Shown one piece after another: positions 60,266 to 64,000 of a DNA stretch of 64,000 bases; position 1 is the stretch's first letter; every line of letters starts with the position of its first letter. The position numbers were made by a program, and so were the translations under genes. The notes below the pieces were generated by a model, which was not told the DNA's origin, did not search any database, and saw only the letters and a list, made by a program, of their open reading frames with translations. The stretch comes from a virus, in the IMG/VR virus record IMGVR_UViG_3300028392_000049, positions 1 through 64,000 of that record. One strand, 5' to 3'.

Positions 60266-61027
60266 CTAATTAGCGTAATACTGGAACTGAGGATCGTTAA
60301 CCAGTTCTTCAGATAGAATCTGCTGGCAATCGAAAGTCAGTAAGGTGTATCTCTCATTAATAATACCAGCATATTGACTGCTGATAGGACGATATACCTG
60401 GTTCTTCCAAACAATGCGGTCACGATTTAGTGGGTCAGGATTCTCAGAATCATTGGGGTCCAGCTTATATAGCATTTCAGGAATGGTGTTAATAAGCACA
60501 TCATGGTCAATAGTGAAATGGATACGGTCAGCGTTGTAGAAACCCTGCTGAACCATGTTAGTTTGACCTTCTTTAAGGACGGCTCGGATAACTGGGACTG
60601 TAATTCCAGGCTTCCATTGGCGACCATCGCTAGTAAAGTTAACAGAAGTTCCCGCACTGATTGGGGCAATATTCTTTAGGGTAAGCTTTACTACTGACCC
60701 AGTTATACTTACTACCACAGCCCCATTGGCTACGCCTACACCATTAACTGCCATACCAACGGTAACTCCAGTAGTAGAAGATACGGTAATATTAGTTGTG
60801 GCAATAGAGCCTGTCATGGTGGTATTAATGCTAGCCCCAGTTGTACTGGTTGCGTAGTTAGACCCGACGTCATAAATTGGATCAATATTGCTTACCGTAG
60901 GATTCCATACAAACCACTGCACAGTTGTACCAGCAGGATTAGTTAAATCTTTAGTGATGGCATCATGGATTTCCCCAGTTTCAAAGTCGGTGTCAAACCG
61001 ACCGCTAGGGGTATATGGCCTACTCAT
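60266..61027 (-). CDS. Head-tail or neck protein
   Basis: 253 residues. N-terminal TETGEIH-like start (FETGEIHDAI), a Ser/Thr/Val-rich insert (TTNITVSSTTGVTVGMAV), and a C-terminal IHFTIDHDVLINTIPEMLYKL region. It fits the head-completion proteins of contractile phages by position; the insert is similar to modules in the long tail protein. Confidence 0.6.
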   Translation of the reverse strand: MSRPYTPSGRFDTDFETGEIHDAITKDLTNPAGTTVQWFVWNPTVSNIDPIYDVGSNYATSTTGASINTTMTGSIATTNITVSSTTGVTVGMAVNGVGVANGAVVVSITGSVVKLTLKNIAPISAGTSVNFTSDGRQWKPGITVPVIRAVLKEGQTNMVQQGFYNADRIHFTIDHDVLINTIPEMLYKLDPNDSENPDPLNRDRIVWKNQVYRPISSQYAGIINERYTLLTFDCQQILSEELVNDPQFQYYAN

Positions 61028-61122
61028 CGTACCCTCAAACTTGTTTTATCAATATTGATACCACGGCAGCAAGCTGCGTAGTCTTCACAGTCCTGAGTTG
61101 GACAACCTGTTCTACAAGCCAT
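61024..61122 (-). CDS. Very small Cys-rich protein (32 aa)
   Basis: 32 residues with five Cys (positions 3, 7, 12, 18 and 19). Starts in a TGATG-type overlap and its TGA overlaps the next start. Tiny Cys-rich product of unknown role. Confidence 0.5.
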   Translation of the reverse strand: MACRTGCPTQDCEDYAACCRGINIDKTSLRVR

Positions 61123-61271
61123 CATTCCCACTCTTCCTCAGTCTTTACAGGAGTACTGTACGTATAGCATCCACCACATAGAGTTTTATCCCCAGCATCA
61201 ACAAGGCGAGTTTCCTCATTGAACACGGGGCATTCATGGTTTTTGCAAGTCGCTATATAAATATACCTCAT
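61122..61271 (-). CDS. Small zinc-ribbon protein (49 aa)
   Basis: 49 residues with C9, C14, C32 and C35 (CGGC) forming a likely zinc ribbon. Coupled to the tail-fibre gene by TAATG and to the next gene by ATGATG. Confidence 0.6.
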   Translation of the reverse strand: MRYIYIATCKNHECPVFNEETRLVDAGDKTLCGGCYTYSTPVKTEEEWE

Positions 61272-62614
61272 TACGCAGCCTCATATGTAACAACAAAGTT
61301 AAAGTGATCAGCATTAGCCCATGTTCCAGGAATGGTAGAAGACATACTGGTAAATGAAGCATATGTTCCAGCAGCATTACCAATAGTCATTGACCATGTT
61401 GTTGTTGCGTTCAAGTATCCTGTACCAGAAAAAGCGGCACCACCAGAAAGCACCATTGCTTGATGTGGAAAGTAGTATGCTCCACCAACCTTGGCAGTTA
61501 CTGGCAAAGTTAATATCGGATTACCTGAAACAGTTGTACCACTCAAAGTAAATTTACAACGCCAAGTAACTGTTTTACCAATTTGAGTGTAAAAAGAATC
61601 AAATGTCCCACTGCCCTTAGTCCAGTTAGTCATTACTGGAGTAAATGTACTCCAAGCACTAACAATACTTGTGCCATTTAATTGAATATCACTTGTATGG
61701 TTAACTGTAGTAGCAGTAATAATATTAGCGCTAAAGTTACCTGAACCATCACGAATAACAAGTGCATTATTAGTAGCTGCTGACGTAGCAGACACACTAT
61801 TCATTTGAACAGTAGTTCCATTAACTGTGGTAGCAGTAACAGTAGTAGCAGTTACCGTAGTGGCTGTAACAGCGGTGGCTGTTAATGAGCCTGAACCAAG
61901 AGAAAGACTGTTATTGGTAGGAGATGCGGCATTGCTTAGATCTGTCCACATAGTTGTTTTTGACGCATTTGTAGCGGTAGCAAAAATTAAAGATGTTCCA
62001 GATACCCACATGTCACCAATAACATAGTTACCAGAAGTAGGAACAGTTCCAGATGCTGGAATATTTACAGATGCTCGGTTAGTTGCCGTAGTTGCAAGGC
62101 TAAGTTTTCCAGTAAGAGTGGCTGTTGTAGCATTAACCGTAGTGGCATTTACAGTTGTAGCAGTTACAGTAGTTGCAACAACAGCGTTAAAAGTTCCCGT
62201 AGCAGTAAATGAAGCCGTAGTTCCCGAAATAGTATTTGCTGATAAAGAATTATTACCTGCAGTAAGTGCTAAAGTTCCAGAGTTATTTTGGAATGCAAAA
62301 GAACGACTTGCGGTAAGTGAGCCAACAGAAAAACTAGCACCCCAAGAATTAGTTGAGTCATATATAAAAGTATTTCCACTTAAATAGGTAGTTGTGTTAG
62401 CGCTTCCTAAACTCAGCGTTCCATCGAATGTTCCATTAGAAGGGTTAATGCTGATGTCACCTGTAACAGATGCCGCTGAAGCATATATCTGAGCAGGTGT
62501 TACATACGGACCTTCTAGGATTCCTGTAAAACTCATATTAGCTATATTTGACAATCCAGACGTAGTAAACGTCTGAGCACCAACAGACAAACCACTAAGA
62601 AATTTTTTGGACAT
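61271..62614 (-). CDS. Tail-fibre protein with Thr/Ala repeats
   Basis: 447 residues. A long repetitive part (TATTVTATTVNATTVNATTA-type runs around residues 145-170 and 245-280) is followed by a C-terminal beta domain ending FNFVVTYEA. Repeats are typical of trimeric tail fibres. The C-terminus probably carries the host-binding head. Confidence 0.75.
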   Translation of the reverse strand: MSKKFLSGLSVGAQTFTTSGLSNIANMSFTGILEGPYVTPAQIYASAASVTGDISINPSNGTFDGTLSLGSANTTTYLSGNTFIYDSTNSWGASFSVGSLTASRSFAFQNNSGTLALTAGNNSLSANTISGTTASFTATGTFNAVVATTVTATTVNATTVNATTATLTGKLSLATTATNRASVNIPASGTVPTSGNYVIGDMWVSGTSLIFATATNASKTTMWTDLSNAASPTNNSLSLGSGSLTATAVTATTVTATTVTATTVNGTTVQMNSVSATSAATNNALVIRDGSGNFSANIITATTVNHTSDIQLNGTSIVSAWSTFTPVMTNWTKGSGTFDSFYTQIGKTVTWRCKFTLSGTTVSGNPILTLPVTAKVGGAYYFPHQAMVLSGGAAFSGTGYLNATTTWSMTIGNAAGTYASFTSMSSTIPGTWANADHFNFVVTYEAA

Positions 62615-62623
62615 ACTACTAGT

Positions 62624-64000
62624 TTATCCTATAATTACAGCAGTGTATGAAGTCGCCGTAGTAGCCGCTACTGCAAATGTGACAGTAGTTGAGTTAGTTA
62701 CGGTAACATCTAGTTCTACAAGAACACCAGATGGATCAAATACCTGAACCAAAACTGCGGTGGTTCCTAGTGTGTGGGTAACTGTAGTGCTGGTTACCGA
62801 TGAGAAGTTTAGAGTTCCAGTTGCCTTAGATGTAGATGTGCTAATACCCAAAAGCGTACGTACTGAAGATGTAGAGGTAGGAACATACTTAGTTCCATCG
62901 CCAACAGCAAAGTAGTTATTAGTAGCAGTAGCCGAGTTGCCTGTACCACCCTGAGCCACAGTCAAAGCAGTTGTAAGTCCAGTAATGCTGGTGATATCTG
63001 AGTTAGCGCCCGATCCCGCTGCTGATAAAGCTGTACGAGCAAGTGCAGCCGTAGTTGCCGCAGTTCCACCCTGAGCAATAGATAGCGCAGTTGTTAAACC
63101 TGTAATGCTTGTGATATCTGAGTTAGCCCCTAATGAAGCAGCGCTAAGTGATGTGCGAGCAAGGGCAGCCGTTGTAGCAGCAGTACCACCTTGAGCAATT
63201 GATAATGCAGTAGTCAAACCGCCAAGGCTAGTAATATCAGTATTAGCACCTGAAGCGGCTGCTGACAAAGATGTGCGAGCAAGAGCAGCCGTTGTTGCCC
63301 CAGTACCACCATTAGGAACAGAGAGTGCAGTAGTAAGAGTTGTGATACCGCTTGCGGTAATATATCCCGAGGCATCTACTTTAGCAACAGCAGTAGACGT
63401 ATTTCTCCATTGTTGAAGATCGGCCGTTTGACTTGTAGTTCCGTATACACTCAACGGAACTGAGTTGGTAGCCACTGATTGGATAAGAACACCATTAGTA
63501 CCTGGGTTAGAAATACCAACACCAATAGAGTTAAACTGTGCGTTGGATCCAGTTCCTAAATTTAATGCAGTAGCAGCTTGTGTAGCAGTTATTTGACCCG
63601 TACCACCTTGACCAATAGACAGAGCAGTTGTTAAACCAGATAGCTGTGTAATGTCTGAGTTAAGCCCAGAGGCCGCTGCAGATAAAGCTGTGCGAGCAAG
63701 AGGGGCCGTAGTAGCCCCCGTACCACCATTAGCAATAGCTACGGTACCTGTTACGTTTGCGGCATTGCCCGTGATATTTCCTGAAATTGCAGAACCAGGA
63801 ACTGAGGTTGAGGCTGTTACGGCACTAGCGCCGTTACCATACAAGAACCCTGTTAGACCTGTAAGAGTTGCTCCAGCAAATGTTGGGCTGGCACTAGTAG
63901 CCACAGATTGTGGAATACCAATTTGTAGAGTACCTGAGCCAACAGTGGCAGTGATGTTGCTAGTTGAAAGTGAAGCAACCGTGTAGTTAGTGCCGTTACC
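62624..64000 (-). CDS. Tail-fibre protein with 40-residue repeats (partial)
   Basis: The reading frame is open to the right edge, so the N-terminus lies outside. The visible 458 residues contain four 40-residue repeats (LTTALSIAQGGTAATTAALA...). Such phage tail repeats form a shaft. The C-terminal 90 residues have a beta-rich head. Confidence 0.8.
   Translation of the reverse strand, partial: GNGTNYTVASLSTSNITATVGSGTLQIGIPQSVATSASPTFAGATLTGLTGFLYGNGASAVTASTSVPGSAISGNITGNAANVTGTVAIANGGTGATTAPLARTALSAAASGLNSDITQLSGLTTALSIGQGGTGQITATQAATALNLGTGSNAQFNSIGVGISNPGTNGVLIQSVATNSVPLSVYGTTSQTADLQQWRNTSTAVAKVDASGYITASGITTLTTALSVPNGGTGATTAALARTSLSAAASGANTDITSLGGLTTALSIAQGGTAATTAALARTSLSAASLGANSDITSITGLTTALSIAQGGTAATTAALARTALSAAGSGANSDITSITGLTTALTVAQGGTGNSATATNNYFAVGDGTKYVPTSTSSVRTLLGISTSTSKATGTLNFSSVTSTTVTHTLGTTAVLVQVFDPSGVLVELDVTVTNSTTVTFAVAATTATSYTAVIIG
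62943..63340 (-). repeat. 120-bp tandem repeats in the tail-fibre gene
   Basis: The same DNA pattern repeats every 120 bases (GCAG at 62967, 63087, 63207, 63327). The amino-acid unit is 40 residues with QGGTxATTAALARTxLSAA. A further, more diverged unit begins near 63600. Confidence 0.85.

Noticed and set aside
62943-63340. CRISPR array
   Set aside because: The 120-bp units are translated tail-fibre repeats with no spacers, and no cas genes other than a lone phage Cas4-like nuclease are near.
1-64000. Integrase, attachment sites or insertion sequences
   Set aside because: No integrase, transposase or direct repeat flanking a mobile element was seen in this window; other parts of the genome cannot be judged.

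Overview
This window is a stretch of a tailed, contractile (myovirus-type) double-stranded DNA phage genome. It shows sheath, tube, tail-chaperone, baseplate J, gp25-like and hub genes, a phage replisome, lysis genes and a tRNA cluster. No terminase, portal or major capsid gene was recognised, so the packaging and capsid genes probably lie outside. The host was probably an actinobacterium: there is a WhiB regulator, a small helix-turn-helix protein very like actinobacterial ClgR, a monomeric B12-dependent ribonucleotide reductase and a likely leaderless gene. The base composition looks AT-leaning by eye (not computed). That would fit a low-GC, for example freshwater, actinobacterium, but this is inference.

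Layout. 1-2.5 kb: rightward small genes separated by two kinds of repeated leader element and a tRNA-like RNA. 2.55-3.40 kb: a gene-free region with GA-rich and TC-rich arms, an inverted repeat, palindromes, promoter-like sites and a DnaA-box-like nonamer; it is a candidate origin or control region. 3.4-10.1 kb: about 28 tiny, tightly overlapping rightward genes of mostly unknown function, many with Cys pairs, including the ClgR-like regulator, a DUF1599-like protein and a methyltransferase. A two-way terminator near 10.11 kb separates this block from everything else, which is leftward.

Leftward block, 10.1-64 kb. 10-16 kb: ribonucleotide reductase, a large unknown, a HAD-like protein, a GT-A glycosyltransferase and a nucleotidyltransferase-like protein. 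16-20.8 kb: a run of small hydrophilic proteins of unknown role. 20.8-31.7 kb: phosphoesterase, SpoVS, RuvC-like and Hjc-like resolvases, Cas4-like nuclease, WhiB, RecA, family A DNA polymerase, a putative ssDNA-binding protein and DNA-binding proteins. 31.7-32.1 kb: three tRNAs (Thr, Tyr, Asn) plus a 78-nt RNA that looks like the tRNA-like domain of tmRNA without its mRNA part. 32-42 kb: HNH nuclease, a lysis cassette (holin candidates, transglycosylase, M23 peptidase), SNF2 helicase, primase, DnaB-like helicase, DnaC-like loader and a winged-helix initiator candidate. 42-64 kb: the virion genes, from baseplate and receptor-binding proteins back through hub, tape measure, a frameshifted tail chaperone, tube, sheath, neck and small head-region proteins to two repetitive tail-fibre genes, the last running off the right edge.

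How it fits together. The phage carries its own dNTP supply, replisome, recombination nucleases and transcription factors aimed at an actinobacterial host. Translation is coupled through ATGA, TAATG and GTGA overlaps. The most unusual items are the mini-tmRNA-like RNA, the repeated leader and tRNA-like RNAs on the left, the likely +1 frameshift in the tail chaperone, a WhiB with an expanded Cys spacing, and a putative ADP-ribosyltransferase among the head-region genes.
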